Notes under the pieces: model-generated
The model's input: only the letters and a program-made list of their open reading frames with translations
Told to the model about the DNA's origin: nothing
The model's database searches: none
Source: Bryobacterales bacterium
GTDB lineage: Bacteria > Acidobacteriota > Terriglobia > Bryobacterales > Bryobacteraceae
Direction of reading: 5' to 3'
NCBI GenBank assembly: GCA_016789785.1
Contig: JAEUQE010000048.1
Span: 1 to 42,876 of the forward strand
Length of the DNA: 42,876 bases
Position numbers and translations under genes: made by a program
Shown: positions 42,443 to 42,876 of the stretch, in pieces
How the letters are laid out: each line of letters begins with the position of its first letter
How positions within the stretch are numbered: position 1 is the stretch's first letter

Positions 42443-42876
42443 TCAGAACGAGAGTTTCAATCCGAGTTGGACGATCCGCTGGCTCTCGTCCACCACCTGC
42501 GTAATGCGCCCGAATTGCGCCGACGCCGCGTTCGAGTTCGGGATACGGAAATTCGCGTTGTTCAAGATGTTGAAGATCTCCGCGCGGAATTGTAAGTTCG
42601 CCCGCTCGGTGACCGCTGTGTTCTTGATTACGCTGAAATCCGCCTGGAAGAAATTCGGGCCGCGAATAATGTTGCGTCCTGAATTTCCAAAGGTGCCCAG
42701 TGCGTTCGCCGTGAACTTCGTGGTGTCGAACCATTGGAACAGCCGGTCGTTGCGCGAACGGCTGGAGGACAACGCCGCCGTGCCACCCGCGAAGTCGGCA
42801 CGGTCGAGGTTCACTCCACTGAAAGAGTTGTCGCGGCCGCTCGCAACCGTGAACGGGAAGCCACTCTGCGCAATGA
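42443..42876 (-). CDS. TonB-dependent receptor, C-terminal part (5' end beyond window)
   Basis: The reading frame is open from the right edge to the stop at 42443, giving about 144 residues; no true start is in view. IAQSGFPFTVASGRD, NIIRGPNFFQADFSVIKN, ERANLQFRAEIFNILNNANFRIPN and the terminal QLGLKLSF are the typical last strands of Oar-like receptors, as also seen in the two complete receptors of this window. It is the third member of the family here. Confidence 0.88.
   Translation of the reverse strand, partial: IAQSGFPFTVASGRDNSFSGVNLDRADFAGGTAALSSSRSRNDRLFQWFDTTKFTANALGTFGNSGRNIIRGPNFFQADFSVIKNTAVTERANLQFRAEIFNILNNANFRIPNSNAASAQFGRITQVVDESQRIVQLGLKLSF

Noticed and set aside
1..42876. 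CRISPR array, tRNA, rRNA, insertion sequence or prophage
   Set aside because: I saw no regular spaced repeats, no cloverleaf-like segments, no transposase or integrase reading frames and no rRNA-like stretches.

Overview
The window looks like chromosomal DNA of a soil acidobacterium of the Solibacter/Bryobacter type (GC-rich, tightly packed). The main reasons are: a 1482-residue NHL-repeat protein ending in a domain that reads like the 'Solibacter uncharacterized C-terminal domain' (TIGR03437); three very large Oar-like TonB-dependent receptors with an N-terminal carboxypeptidase-regulatory domain; and a membrane protein with the N-terminal wHTH-like domain common in acidobacteria. Family names come from reading translations by eye; no database search was run.

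Layout. (1) 1-11638, minus strand: a receptor-led operon (TonB receptor, one-domain BNR/sialidase-like protein, sulfatase, two-domain BNR protein, FAD oxidoreductase, DUF1080 protein, then a HlyD-like adaptor cut by the window edge). Most of the genes overlap by a few bases. It looks like an uptake and breakdown locus for a sulfated glycan. (2) 11742-15551, plus strand: a divergent membrane wHTH protein, then a patatin with POTRA and beta-barrel (PlpD-like). The last 234 bases of the patatin gene are repeated just downstream. (3) 15682-28489, minus strand: a ten-gene respiratory operon. In order of transcription it encodes an Rrf2 regulator, a GltD-like FAD/Fe-S oxidoreductase, a Rieske protein, cytochrome b, a seven-heme cytochrome c, a TAT-exported molybdopterin catalytic subunit, a four-cluster Fe-S subunit, an ethylbenzene-dehydrogenase-type heme lipoprotein, a NarJ/TorD chaperone and a hemerythrin. 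(4) 28701-33149, minus: the NHL/TIGR03437 protein. (5) 33533-37441, plus: a second TonB receptor. (6) 37453-40494, minus: a glycosyltransferase and two methyltransferases. (7) 40566-42317, plus: a RodZ-like protein and an ACT-domain protein. (8) 42443-42876, minus: the C-terminus of a third TonB receptor.

The most exciting part is region 3. Its catalytic and Fe-S subunits belong to the type II DMSO reductase group, and by eye they resemble the periplasmic nitrite oxidoreductase (NxrAB) of Nitrospira and anammox bacteria more than membrane NarGH. They are co-encoded with their own Rieske/cytochrome b/multiheme c module and a soluble NAD(P)H-type oxidoreductase. A near-consensus promoter carrying two perfect palindromes lies directly before the Rrf2 gene, so the whole pathway appears to be under one redox or Fe-S sensing switch. 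Whether it oxidises nitrite, reduces nitrate or uses another oxyanion cannot be settled from sequence alone.
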